Assembly: GCA_937927685.1 (NCBI GenBank)
Contig: CALBSC010000048.1
Location: 1 to 36,218, forward strand
Direction: 5' to 3'
Length of the DNA stretch: 36,218 nt
Source of the DNA: an uncultured Burkholderiales bacterium
GTDB lineage: Bacteria > Pseudomonadota > Gammaproteobacteria > Burkholderiales > Burkholderiaceae_C
In this document: positions 1-7,823 of the stretch, piece by piece
Layout: every line of letters begins with the position of its first letter
How positions within the stretch are numbered: the stretch's first letter is position 1
Made by a program: the position numbers and the translations under genes
The notes under the pieces: model-generated
What the model saw: the letters and a program-made list of their open reading frames with translations, nothing else
Database searches by the model: none
Told to the model about the DNA's origin: nothing

Positions 1-182
1 CCGAACAAGGCATCACCAGGCTGTGCGTCACCCACGAAATGGGGTTTGCGCGCGCCGTGGCGGACCGGGTGGTGTTCATGGACCAGGGGCAGATCATCGA
101 GGAAGCCCCACCGCACGTGTTCTTTGAACAACCCACGCACGACCGCACGAAGGATTTTCTGGCGAAAATTCTGGGGCATTAA
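1..182 (+). CDS. Polar amino-acid ABC transporter ATP-binding protein, C-terminal fragment
   Basis: Only the last 59 codons are present, read from base 3 to the TAA at 180-182; the rest lies left of the window. The frame reads ...RLCVTHEMGFARAVADRV..., then a segment around VVFMDQGQIIEE, ending in FLAKILGH. The VTHEMGFA H-loop (switch histidine) and the MDQG-I-E signature are typical of GlnQ/HisP/ArtP-type ATPases, which energise uptake of polar amino acids at the inner membrane. The Walker A, Q-loop and signature motifs cannot be seen, so substrate and subfamily stay open. It probably ends an operon, since the next gene has its own ribosome-binding site after a 91-nt gap that holds a hairpin. 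Confidence 0.9.
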   Translation, partial: EQGITRLCVTHEMGFARAVADRVVFMDQGQIIEEAPPHVFFEQPTHDRTKDFLAKILGH

Positions 183-232
183 CGTTGTTGCGTTCACCTG
201 GAGTGATGGTTTGACTTCCTCTCGTAATGCTC

Positions 233-254
233 GCGATGCTGCATCCCGCATCGC
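233..254. terminator. Hairpin between the ABC ATPase and the CoA-enzyme gene
   Basis: A perfect 7-bp inverted repeat, GCGATGC (233-239) and GCATCGC (248-254), encloses an 8-nt loop in the 91-nt gap. No T-run follows, so it is not a classical intrinsic terminator. It could still stabilise the 3' end of the ABC transcript. A TTGACT hexamer at 211-216 resembles a -35 box, but only a poor -10 (GATGCT, 235-240) lies at a suitable distance. Confidence 0.3.
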
Positions 255-273
255 CACCCCAGGGGCCACCTCC

Positions 274-1197
274 ATGCCTGCCCTGCCTGCTTTATCCGCC
301 TTGCGCCCCGTTCTCAAAGGTGTTCGCGTGGTGAGCTTGGCCCTGAACCTGCCCGGCCCTGCGGCGCTGATGCGCCTGCGTGCCATGGGTGCCAGGTGCC
401 TGAAAATTGAACCGCCACCCCCCGCTGGCGCAAACCCTGGCGCGGGCGGTGACCCCATGAGCCACTACGAGCCGCAGGCCTACCAGGATTTGCATCGGGG
501 TATCCGCACCCTCTCGCTGGATCTCAAAAGCGCCGCCGGTCAGCGTCAATTGCACCGCCATCTGGCTCAGGCCGATGTGCTGCTGACCTCGTTTCGACCG
601 TCGGCGCTGCGCAAACTCGGACTGGACTGGACCAGCCTGCACGCCCAGCATCCTGCGCTGTCCCTCGTCACCATTGTGGGCGCCCCGGGTGCCCAAGCGG
701 AAGAGCCCGGGCACGACCTGACGTACCTGGCCTCGTGCGACCTGGTCAGCGGACACGACTTGCCACCCACCTTGTATGCCGACATGGGCGGTTCGCTGCT
801 GACCACCGAAGCCGTGCTGCAGTGCCTGCTGGCGCGTCAGCAACCCGGTCGTCGACACGGACAGGGCCTGCACCATGAAGTCGCACTCAGTGATGCCGCC
901 GCCTATCTGGCCCTGCCCCGTCACTGGGGGTTGACCTCGCCCAAAGGCATGGTGGGCGGCGCCCATGCAGGGTACCGTGTGTATGCGTGTCGCAATGGGC
1001 GCGTGGCGGTGGCGGCACTCGAGCCGCATTTCGCGGCGCGACTGTGCCAGGCGGCGGGATTGAGCCCATCGGCCGCTCAAGACATGACCCGCCAGTCGGT
1101 GCACGCTGCGTTGGCTGGATTTTTCGCGACACGCACGCGACGACAGCTCGACACGTTGGCGCAATTGCACGACATTCCGTTGCACACCCTTCCCTGA
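274..1197 (+). CDS. Compact CaiB/BaiF (family III CoA transferase / AMACR-like) protein
   Basis: A 307-aa protein of the family III CoA-transferase fold, which moves CoA between acids or, in the AMACR branch, racemises 2-methylacyl-CoA. The N-terminus (VLKGVRVVSLALNLPGP, then MGARCLKIEPP) is the usual CoA-binding entry. A GHDLTY motif puts a histidine at 147, as at the AMACR catalytic His, and YADMGGS puts an aspartate at 170, equivalent to the family's catalytic Asp. The start is the ATG at 274, preceded by AGGGG at 261-265; upstream codons in this frame overlap the ABC gene and look non-coding. It is short for the family, which usually runs 360-430 aa, and lacks much of the C-terminal region. 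The VOC gene 62 nt downstream is probably co-transcribed. Transferase or racemase cannot be decided from sequence alone. Confidence 0.85.
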   Translation: MPALPALSALRPVLKGVRVVSLALNLPGPAALMRLRAMGARCLKIEPPPPAGANPGAGGDPMSHYEPQAYQDLHRGIRTLSLDLKSAAGQRQLHRHLAQADVLLTSFRPSALRKLGLDWTSLHAQHPALSLVTIVGAPGAQAEEPGHDLTYLASCDLVSGHDLPPTLYADMGGSLLTTEAVLQCLLARQQPGRRHGQGLHHEVALSDAAAYLALPRHWGLTSPKGMVGGAHAGYRVYACRNGRVAVAALEPHFAARLCQAAGLSPSAAQDMTRQSVHAALAGFFATRTRRQLDTLAQLHDIPLHTLP

Positions 1198-1259
1198 CCC
1201 CATCACACCGACACCCACGCTGGACCCAGCACCCCGACATCCCCATAGGACCCATCACC

Positions 1260-1652
1260 ATGATCGATCATCTTGACCACCTCGTTCTCACCACCACCCA
1301 TGAAAACGCCTGTGTGGATTTCTACATACGCGTGATGCAAATGCAGCTCGAATCCTTTGTTGGTGGCACGCCCCCCGTGACACGTCAGGCGTTTCGGTTT
1401 GGCAACCAGAAAATCAATCTGCACATCAAGGGCCACGAGTTCGATCCCAAGGCCCATCTGCCCGTGCCAGGATCACTCGATCTGTGTTTCATCGCCTCAC
1501 AACCGCTGGAACAGGTCATCGCCCACCTGAAGGCCTGTCAGTGGCCGATCCTGGAAGGCCCGGTGATGCGAACCGGCGCGACGCAAAAAATCCGGTCGGT
1601 GTATGTGCGGGACCCGGACCTGAATTTGATCGAGATTTCAGAACTGGCGTGA
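1260..1652 (+). CDS. VOC family protein, GLOD5-like (glyoxalase/bleomycin resistance fold)
   Basis: A 130-aa single-domain vicinal oxygen chelate protein. The start (IDHLDHLVLTTTHENACVDFY), the central KINLHIKGHEFDPKAHLPVPGSLD region and the end (VRDPDLNLIEISELA) closely follow glyoxalase domain-containing protein 5. Candidate metal ligands are His7 near the N-terminus, the histidine of INLH, and the glutamate of LIEIS. The true activity of GLOD5-type proteins is not established; family members are metal-dependent lyases, epimerases, dioxygenases or binding proteins. The start is the ATG at 1260 with AGGA at 1247-1250, so the long upstream extension of the frame is not coding. It follows the AMACR-like gene and may act on the same acyl-CoA or a toxic aldehyde by-product; that link is inference. 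Confidence 0.88.
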   Translation: MIDHLDHLVLTTTHENACVDFYIRVMQMQLESFVGGTPPVTRQAFRFGNQKINLHIKGHEFDPKAHLPVPGSLDLCFIASQPLEQVIAHLKACQWPILEGPVMRTGATQKIRSVYVRDPDLNLIEISELA

Positions 1653-1680
1653 GCGCTGTCCGCCCGCGCAGGTGCAACGC

Positions 1681-4119
1681 TTAACGCGGTTTGCGTGCCG
1701 GCTTGGCGCTCGCAGCGGAACCCGGACGGGATGCGGACGGTCTGCCTGGACGTCCACCCACCGCCTCAGCTTTGGGCCCAGCCTTGCCCTTGGCCCCCGC
1801 TGTGCCCGCACGCGGCGGCAAGCCGGTGTGCTGGGTGAGCACGGCACCGGCTTTCACCTTGCCCTGACGGGCCGTTGCCGAAGGTCCTGAGGCGGGGGTG
1901 CTGTTCTTGCGACGGGCACTGGTGTACTCGCCGCTGGTGAGCGGTTGATAGGTGGGAATCAGATGGTGCTTGCCATTGCCGATCAGATCGGCACGTCCCA
2001 TGGCCTTGAGGGCCTCACGCAGCAGTGGCCAGTTGTTGGCATCGTGGTAGCGCAGGAAGGCCTTGTGCAAGCGGCGCCGACGCTCGCCGCGCACGATGTC
2101 CACGGCTTCACCATCCCGGGTGATGCGTTTCAGCGGGTTCTTGCCGCTGTGGTACATCGCCGTGGCCGTGGCCATGGGGCTGGGATAAAACGTTTGCACC
2201 TGATCGGCGCGGAACCCGTTTTTCTTCAGCCACACGGCCAGTTGCATCATGTCCTCGTCGCGGGTGCCCGGATGCGCTGCGATGAAGTAAGGCACCAGAA
2301 ACTGCTGTTTGCCAGCTTCCGCGCTGAAGCGGTCGAACATCTGCTTGAAGCGGTCATAGGTGCCAATGCCCGGCTTCATCATCTTGGAAAGGGGCTCGCT
2401 CTCGGTGTGCTCCGGGGCAATCTTGAGGTAGCCACCGACGTGGTGGGTGACGAGTTCCTTGACGTATTCGGGCGAGGTCACCGCCAGGTCGTATCGCAAG
2501 CCGGAGCCGATCAGAATTTTCTTGATGCCCTTGATGGAGCGGGCCTTGCGGTACAACTGGATGAGCGGGCCATGGTCCGTGGTGAGGTTCGAGCACAGCC
2601 CCGGAAACACGCAACTGGGCTTGCGACAGGCGGCCTCGATCTCGGGGCTGCGACAACCCAGCCGGTACATGTTGGCGGTTGGCCCCCCAAGATCGGAGAT
2701 GACGCCAGTGAATCCGGTCACCCGGTCGCGAATGGCCTCCACCTCGCGCAAGATGCTGGCCTCGCTGCGGCTTTGGATGATTCGACCTTCGTGCTCGGTG
2801 ATGGAGCAGAAGGTGCAACCACCAAAGCACCCCCGCATGATGTTCACCGAGAAGCGGATCATCTCCCAGGCGGGAATCTTGGTCTCACCGTCATGGCGAC
2901 CCTGCGCATCGGCATAGATCGGGTGTGGGCTGCGCGCATACGGCAAGTCAAACACCGCATCCATCTCGGCGGTGGTGAGGGGAATGGGCGGCGGGTTGAT
3001 CCACACATCGCGGGCCAGATGCCCATCGCCGTGCGCCTGCACCAGGGCGCGTGCATTGCCCGGGTTGGTTTCCAGATGCAACACACGGCTGGCGTGCGCA
3101 TACAGCACCGGGTCGGACTTGACCTGCTCGTAGCTGGGCAAGCGAATGACCGAGCGCTCGCGCGGGGGCAGCTTGTTGGCCCCTTTGCCACGCCAGTTGG
3201 CAGGCGGCACAAAAGCCAGCGGTTGTTCAAGGCTGGCGCCCATGGGTGATCCACTGGACGCTGCACCAGTAGCAGGTGTCGGCCCCGCCGAAGAGGCCTC
3301 ACACGTGGTGCCTCGGGCCTCTGCCTGCTCGGACACCATGAGATAGGGGTTGACGTGCGACTCCACCGGGCCCGGTGTGTCCACCGAGGTGGAATCAATT
3401 TCGAACCAGCCTTCGGGGGTACCCCGCACCAGGTAAGCCGTGCCGCGCACATCGGTGATGGTGTGGACAGGTTCGCGCGCCGCCAGGCGGTGCGCAATTT
3501 CCACCAGGGCTCGCTCGGCATTGCCGTACAGCAGCAGATCGCACTTGCTGTCGATCACCACCGAGCGACGCACCTTGTCCGACCAGTAGTCGTAATGGGC
3601 GATGCGCCGCAGCGAGGCCTCGATGCCGCCCAGGATGATGGGCACGTCCGGGTAGGCCTCGCGACAGCGCTGGCTGTACACGAGCGTGGCGCGATCCGGG
3701 CGCTTGCCCGCCACATCGCCCGCGGTGTAGGCATCGTCCGAACGGATCTTGCGGTCAGCGGTGTAGCGGTTGATCATGGAGTCCATGTTGCCCGCTGTCA
3801 CCCCCCAGAACAGGTTGGGCTTGCCCAGCGCCTTGAAGGGGTCTGCACTCTGCCAGTCGGGCTGGGCGATGATGCCGACCCGAAAGCCTTGCATCTCCAG
3901 CAGGCGGCCAATCACCGCCATGCCAAAGCTGGGGTGGTCCACATAGGCGTCACCCGTCACCAGAATGACGTCGCAACTGTCCCAACCCAGCTGATCCATC
4001 TCGGCGCGGCTCATCGGCAAAAACGGGGCCGTGCCAAAGCGGGCCGCCCAGTACTTGCGGTAGCGCAAGATCGAGGGAGCCTGGCGGGGAAAGAAGGAAA
4101 CGTCGACCGGGGCGTTCAT
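1681..4119 (-). CDS. YgiQ family radical SAM protein
   Basis: An 812-aa protein, somewhat longer than E. coli YgiQ (about 740 aa). An N-terminal UPF0313 region (PSILRYRKYWAARFG, then CDVILVTGDAYVDHPSFG) precedes a radical SAM core with the cluster motif CFGGCTFC (Cys431, Cys435, Cys438). The conserved KIAPEHTE and TFYPSP motifs follow, then a lysine/proline/alanine-rich disordered tail of roughly 75 residues. A second low-complexity insert, rich in Ser, Gly and Pro, sits around residues 275-295. The start chosen is the ATG at 4119 (MNAPVDVSFF), because residues upstream of it in the same frame are not family-like. The substrate of YgiQ is unknown. It is divergent from the SDR gene and separated by 259 nt, the longest gene-free stretch here. 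Confidence 0.93.
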   Translation of the reverse strand: MNAPVDVSFFPRQAPSILRYRKYWAARFGTAPFLPMSRAEMDQLGWDSCDVILVTGDAYVDHPSFGMAVIGRLLEMQGFRVGIIAQPDWQSADPFKALGKPNLFWGVTAGNMDSMINRYTADRKIRSDDAYTAGDVAGKRPDRATLVYSQRCREAYPDVPIILGGIEASLRRIAHYDYWSDKVRRSVVIDSKCDLLLYGNAERALVEIAHRLAAREPVHTITDVRGTAYLVRGTPEGWFEIDSTSVDTPGPVESHVNPYLMVSEQAEARGTTCEASSAGPTPATGAASSGSPMGASLEQPLAFVPPANWRGKGANKLPPRERSVIRLPSYEQVKSDPVLYAHASRVLHLETNPGNARALVQAHGDGHLARDVWINPPPIPLTTAEMDAVFDLPYARSPHPIYADAQGRHDGETKIPAWEMIRFSVNIMRGCFGGCTFCSITEHEGRIIQSRSEASILREVEAIRDRVTGFTGVISDLGGPTANMYRLGCRSPEIEAACRKPSCVFPGLCSNLTTDHGPLIQLYRKARSIKGIKKILIGSGLRYDLAVTSPEYVKELVTHHVGGYLKIAPEHTESEPLSKMMKPGIGTYDRFKQMFDRFSAEAGKQQFLVPYFIAAHPGTRDEDMMQLAVWLKKNGFRADQVQTFYPSPMATATAMYHSGKNPLKRITRDGEAVDIVRGERRRRLHKAFLRYHDANNWPLLREALKAMGRADLIGNGKHHLIPTYQPLTSGEYTSARRKNSTPASGPSATARQGKVKAGAVLTQHTGLPPRAGTAGAKGKAGPKAEAVGGRPGRPSASRPGSAASAKPARKPR

Positions 4120-4378
4120 GCAGGCCTCAAGTGTAAGGCGCTCACCTGCCGTCGTGCTCGGGCGCGTCGACACGCCCCTGGAGCCAGCAGGGATGGGCCC
4201 GCCACACGCTAGAGGCACTTGCCCCTTCAGGCAAGCACCTGACAGACAGGTCACGCCCGGCGCAGCGGGTAAACTTCCTCCCCATCGAGTCGCTGCCCCC
4301 GCTCCTGGTGGCCAGGCCCCAGGGTCCGGGATGCAGTGCACCCCCATGACGACCTCTCATTCCCCTCAGGATCAGCGC
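4120..4378. promoter_or_regulatory. Divergent intergenic region with two adjacent inverted repeats
   Basis: This 259-nt region lies between the diverging ygiQ-like and SDR genes and should hold both promoters, although I see no convincing -35/-10 pair. It contains CTTGCC (4218-4223) and GGCAAG (4230-4235) around a 6-nt spacer. Right next to it are ACCTG (4237-4241) and CAGGT (4247-4251) around a 5-nt spacer. Paired dyads in a divergent gap could be operators; this is inference from position only. Confidence 0.3.
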
Positions 4379-5131
4379 ATGTCCTCCTCCCAACGACTGG
4401 CCGGCAAGGTGGCCATCATCACGGGCGCCGCCCAAGGCATTGGCCAGGCCACGGCCCTGAAGTTTGCCCAAGAAGGCGCCCGCGTGGTGGTTTGCGACGT
4501 CCGCCAGGCGGCGGTGGACCAGGCCGTGGCGGCCTGTCAGGCCGCTGGCGCCGAGGCGCTGGGTGTCGTCGTGGACGTGACCCAGCGCGACATGGTGGAC
4601 GGCCTGGTGAAACAGGTCAAGGACCGCTGGGGCCGCATCGATGTGCTGGTCAACAACGCGGGCATCACCCAGGACGCCCGCTTGCAAAAGATGACGCTCG
4701 AGCAATTCGACCGCGTCATCGACGTCAACCTGCGCGGCGTGTTCCACTGCGCCCAGGCCGTGAGCGACACCATGGTGGCACAAGGCAGTGGCGTCATCCT
4801 CAACGCCTCGTCGGTGGTGGGCATTTATGGCAACTTCGGTCAGACCAACTATGCCGCCAGCAAGTTCGGCGTGATCGGTTTCACCAAGACCTGGAGCCGG
4901 GAACTCGGCCCCAAAGGCATCCGTGTGAATGCGGTGGCGCCGGGCTTTATCGCCACGCCCATCCTCTCCACCATCCCTGACAAAGTGATGCAGGAGATGG
5001 TGGACCGCGTGCCCCTCAAACGCTTGGGCCTGCCCGAAGACATTGCCAATGTGTACGCCTTCCTGGCCAGCGACGAGGCGGCCTACATCAACGGCGCTGT
5101 GATCGAAGTTTCTGGCGGCATGACCGTCTGA
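4379..5131 (+). CDS. fabG: SDR family oxidoreductase, FabG-like 3-oxoacyl-ACP reductase
   Basis: A 250-aa classical short-chain dehydrogenase/reductase. It has the cofactor motif GAAQGIG (16-22), the NNAG motif at 92-95, and the catalytic Ser145, Tyr158 and Lys162 in SSVVGIYG and YAASK. The C-terminus (NGAVIEVSGGMTV) is typical of FabG/PhaB. These enzymes reduce 3-oxoacyl-ACP or 3-oxoacyl-CoA with NADPH in fatty acid or polyhydroxyalkanoate metabolism. The start is the ATG at 4379 with CAGGA ending at 4371; an in-frame ATG at 4346 lacks a good ribosome-binding site. It is a stand-alone paralogue, not in a fab cluster, so the exact substrate is uncertain. The transporter pair begins 8 nt downstream and is probably co-transcribed. 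Confidence 0.9.
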   Translation: MSSSQRLAGKVAIITGAAQGIGQATALKFAQEGARVVVCDVRQAAVDQAVAACQAAGAEALGVVVDVTQRDMVDGLVKQVKDRWGRIDVLVNNAGITQDARLQKMTLEQFDRVIDVNLRGVFHCAQAVSDTMVAQGSGVILNASSVVGIYGNFGQTNYAASKFGVIGFTKTWSRELGPKGIRVNAVAPGFIATPILSTIPDKVMQEMVDRVPLKRLGLPEDIANVYAFLASDEAAYINGAVIEVSGGMTV

Positions 5132-5139
5132 CACCCCCC

Positions 5140-5721
5140 ATGAACGACACCTCGCGCCCGGGGCCGCGGACACGGACCGAACTGTTCCTGGCCTTCACCT
5201 GGATGGCCCTGCAGGGCTTTGGGGGCGTGCTGGCGGTGGTCCAGCGCGAACTGGTCGAACGCAAGCAGTGGCTCACGCTGGAAGAGTTTGTCGAGGACTG
5301 GTCGGTGTCGCAAATCCTGCCGGGCCCCAATGTGATCAACCTGGGCTTGATCATGGGCAACCGGTATTTCGGTCTGAGCGGTGGCCTGGTGGCCATGGCG
5401 GGTCTGTTGCTGCTGCCGCTGGTCATCGTGCTGGTCCTCGTCGTGCTGTACGGCCAGTTTGAGCATCTGCCCGCCATTCAGGCGGCATTGCGCGGCATGG
5501 GAGCGGTGGTGGCGGGGTTGATCATGGCCACCGGCATGAAGCTCATCCCGGCCTTGCGCAAAAACCCCGTCGGTCGAACCCTGGGATTGGCCTGGGTGGC
5601 CGTTGGCTTTGTGGTGGTGGCGTTGGTACGCGTGCCGCTGGCCGTCTCGCTGCTGACCCTGGGCGGCACGGCGTGCGTGTGGGCGTGGCTGCAACTGCGT
5701 CGCCAGGAGGAAGCCGCATGA
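5140..5721 (+). CDS. chrA: CHR-family chromate/anion transporter, first half-domain
   Basis: A 193-aa membrane protein with one CHR domain. It carries the characteristic N-terminal AFTWMALQGFGG segment, the SQILPGPNVINL motif (proline-glycine-proline before the second helix), and several long hydrophobic helices rich in Leu, Val and Ala. CHR proteins export chromate or related oxyanions using the proton motive force. Full-length ChrA has two CHR halves; here each half is a separate gene, as in known short-chain CHR pairs. It overlaps the next gene by ATGA, so equal synthesis of both halves is likely. Annotation as a chromate carrier comes from the family; the real substrate is unproven. Confidence 0.9.
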   Translation: MNDTSRPGPRTRTELFLAFTWMALQGFGGVLAVVQRELVERKQWLTLEEFVEDWSVSQILPGPNVINLGLIMGNRYFGLSGGLVAMAGLLLLPLVIVLVLVVLYGQFEHLPAIQAALRGMGAVVAGLIMATGMKLIPALRKNPVGRTLGLAWVAVGFVVVALVRVPLAVSLLTLGGTACVWAWLQLRRQEEAA

Positions 5722-6287
5722 GCACGACCGACTGGATGAACCTTATCCTGCATTTCGCGGTCCTCTCGATGCTGGCCGTGGGCGGGGCCATTGCCACCGT
5801 GCCCGAAATGCACCGCTACCTGGTCACCCAGCAGGGCTGGCTGAGCGAAAGCGCGTTCAACGCCTCCATCACCCTGGCGCAGGCCGCGCCGGGACCGAAT
5901 GTGCTGTTTGTGGCCCTGATGGGCTGGAATTTCGGGCTGGCCGAAGGGGGCCCCTGGGCCCTGTGGTGGGCGGTACTGGGCGCGTGTGTGTGTCTCATCA
6001 GCGTGCTGCTGCCCTCCTCCATCACCACCTACCTCATCACCCGTTGGGCACACCGCAACCGCGAACTGCGCTCGGTCCGCGCCTTCAAGGCCGGCATGGC
6101 CCCCCTGGTCATTGCATTGATGATGTCCACCGGCTGGTTGATGAACGCGCAGCACGATCAGCTGGACCGTGACTGGCCCGTGTGGTTGGTCACGCTGATC
6201 ACCACCATCGTGGTGTTGAAAACCCGCATCCACCTCTTGTGGCTGCTCAGCACGGGCGCCGTGCTGGGGATCATCGGCTGGGTCTGA
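5718..6287 (+). CDS. chrA: CHR-family chromate/anion transporter, second half-domain
   Basis: A 189-aa membrane protein, the partner of the preceding CHR protein. The N-terminus (LHFAVLSMLAVGGAIATVPE) and the TLAQAAPGPNVLFVALMGW motif are diagnostic of the second short-chain CHR type. Four to six hydrophobic helices follow, ending in VLGIIGWV. The start ATG at 5718 overlaps the TGA of the first half (5719-5721), with CAGGAGG at 5703-5709 as ribosome-binding site. The two probably form a heterodimer in the inner membrane with opposite topology, as shown for other paired CHR proteins. It converges on rlmB with only 9 nt between the stops. Confidence 0.9.
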   Translation: MSTTDWMNLILHFAVLSMLAVGGAIATVPEMHRYLVTQQGWLSESAFNASITLAQAAPGPNVLFVALMGWNFGLAEGGPWALWWAVLGACVCLISVLLPSSITTYLITRWAHRNRELRSVRAFKAGMAPLVIALMMSTGWLMNAQHDQLDRDWPVWLVTLITTIVVLKTRIHLLWLLSTGAVLGIIGWV

Positions 6288-6296
6288 GCCCGGGGC

Positions 6297-7040
6297 TCAA
6301 CTGCGTTGGCGCACCGCCTCGTAGAGGCAAATACCACTGGCCACCGACACATTCAGGCTTTCCACCGCACCGCGCATGGGCAGGCTCACCAGGGCATCAC
6401 AAGTCTTGCGGGTAAGCTGTCGCATGCCGGCGCCTTCAGCCCCCAGCACCAGGGCGGTCGGGCCTTTGAGGTCGGCCTGATACAAGGTTTGCGGTGCGTC
6501 ATCGCTGGTGCCGATGATCCAGATCGACCGCTCTTTCAGCTCGTTCAGGGTGCGCGCCAGATTGGTCACCATGAAGTACGGCACGGTTTCGGCCGCACCA
6601 CTGGCCACCTTGGCCACCGTCGCGTTGATGCCTACAGCGTGGTCCTTGGGTGCAATGAGGGCATGGGCCCCTGCCCCATCGGCCACACGCAGGCAAGCCC
6701 CCAGGTTGTGCGGGTCGGTCACGCCATCCAGCACCAGCAGCAAGGGCACGGTCCCGGCGGGCAGCTGGTCGAGCAAATCGTCCAGGGTTTTGGCTTGTGC
6801 CAGCGCATCGACACGGGCAACCACGCCCTGGTGCCCATGGCTGCCGCACAGTCGGGACAAACGCAGGCTGTCGGCCTCGATCAGCCGCAGGTTGGCCTCC
6901 TGGGCACGCTCGACAAACTGGCGCATGCGCGCGTCACGCCGCGAGGGGTCGACGTACAGCTCGAGGATGGAGGACGGCGCGGTCTTCAGACGCACACCCA
7001 CGGCATGAAAGCCGTACAACACTTTGACGGGGGAGGACAT
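6297..7040 (-). CDS. rlmB: 23S rRNA (guanosine-2251-2'-O)-methyltransferase RlmB
   Basis: A 247-aa SPOUT-class methyltransferase that methylates the ribose of G2251 in the peptidyl-transferase P loop of 23S rRNA. The N-terminal substrate-binding domain begins VLYGFHAVGVRL. The three SPOUT motifs are VLDGVTDPHNLGACLR, LVLGAEGAGMRQL and LPMRGAVESLNVSVA, which together build the SAM-binding knot. The start ATG at 7040 has GGAG-type bases close upstream. Length matches the family (about 245 aa). In E. coli rlmB follows rnr; here no rnr is in the window, and an ABC ATPase gene sits 41 nt upstream on the same strand. Confidence 0.96.
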   Translation of the reverse strand: MSSPVKVLYGFHAVGVRLKTAPSSILELYVDPSRRDARMRQFVERAQEANLRLIEADSLRLSRLCGSHGHQGVVARVDALAQAKTLDDLLDQLPAGTVPLLLVLDGVTDPHNLGACLRVADGAGAHALIAPKDHAVGINATVAKVASGAAETVPYFMVTNLARTLNELKERSIWIIGTSDDAPQTLYQADLKGPTALVLGAEGAGMRQLTRKTCDALVSLPMRGAVESLNVSVASGICLYEAVRQRS

Positions 7041-7081
7041 GGGGGGATTATCCCCTGCCCGGCCAATTTGCCCCGTTCAGG

Positions 7082-7756
7082 CTACGAGAGCACCAGTTGC
7101 CCGGCGTCGATCTGCAGCCGACGGTCACAACGCGCGGCCAGCAGGTTGTCATGCGTCACCAGCACCAGCGTGGTGCCGCGCTCCCGGTTGAGGTCGAGCA
7201 TCAGGTCCATGACCTGGGCCCCGGTGGCATGGTCCAGACTGCCCGTAGGCTCGTCGGCCAGCAGGATCTCCGGTTGCACCACAAAGGCACGGGCCAGCGC
7301 CACGCGTTGCTGCTCACCACCACTCAACACACGCGGCGTGTGGTTGAGACGCTGGCCCAGGCCCACGCGCTCAAGCATGTCGCGCGCCGCCGCACGCGCG
7401 CCAGTGGCGCCGGCCAGTTCGAGGGGCAGCATGACGTTTTCCAGCGCGGTGAGATGGCTCAGTAACTGGAAACTCTGGAACACAAAACCCAGGTGCCGGG
7501 CACGCCACTGGGCACGGGCGTCTTCGTCCAGGGTGAACAGGTCCTGCCCGGCAAGCCAGACGGTGCCGCGCGATGGGGTATCCAGACCCGCCATGATGGA
7601 CAGGAGTGTGCTTTTGCCCGAGCCCGAGGCGCCCACAATGGCCGCGGTTTCCCGTGGGTTCAGGCTGAAGTCGATATCGCGGAGAATATCCAGTGTGCCG
7701 CTGGAGTCCCGGACGGACTTGAAAAGATGCGACACGCGAATCAAAGGGTCGGGCAT
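7082..7756 (-). CDS. ybbA: ABC transporter ATP-binding protein, LolD/YbbA type
   Basis: A 224-aa ATPase with Walker A GASGSGKST, Q-loop FVFQSFQLLSHLTALENV, signature LSGGEQQRVALARA, Walker B ILLADEPTGSLD and an H-loop LVTHD. It belongs to the MacB/LolD/YbbA group, which powers lipoprotein release or mechanotransmission rather than solute uptake. Divergence from a TesA-like gene matches the E. coli ybbA/tesA arrangement and supports the YbbA name. The usual partner permease (YbbP, FtsX-like) is not next to it; rlmB follows instead. I chose the ATG at 7756 (MPDPLIRVSHL) over the ATG at 7768 because family members begin at this point. Neither has a strong ribosome-binding site. Confidence 0.88.
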   Translation of the reverse strand: MPDPLIRVSHLFKSVRDSSGTLDILRDIDFSLNPRETAAIVGASGSGKSTLLSIMAGLDTPSRGTVWLAGQDLFTLDEDARAQWRARHLGFVFQSFQLLSHLTALENVMLPLELAGATGARAAARDMLERVGLGQRLNHTPRVLSGGEQQRVALARAFVVQPEILLADEPTGSLDHATGAQVMDLMLDLNRERGTTLVLVTHDNLLAARCDRRLQIDAGQLVLS

Positions 7757-7823
7757 GAGGGCAGGCATCAGGTGCAGGCCAGTCAACCGGGCCCACACTT
7801 GGCAGACCCGAATCACTGAGACC

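Noticed and set aside
46..273. N-terminal extension of the CoA-enzyme frame into the ABC gene
   Set aside because: Overlaps the ABC ATPase in another frame, is rich in Arg/Trp/Ser and unlike the family; the ATG at 274 has a ribosome-binding site.
1945..3249. 434-aa open frame opposite ygiQ
   Set aside because: Antisense shadow of a conserved radical SAM gene, with no family features.
6286..6298. GAGCCC-GGGGCTC dyad between the CHR pair and rlmB as a bidirectional terminator
   Set aside because: Imperfect, with essentially no loop and no flanking A/T tracts.
7031..7057. GATAAT as a -10 box just before rlmB
   Set aside because: It lies only a few bases before the ATG inside a GGGGA/TCCCC dyad, and no -35 is present; probably chance.
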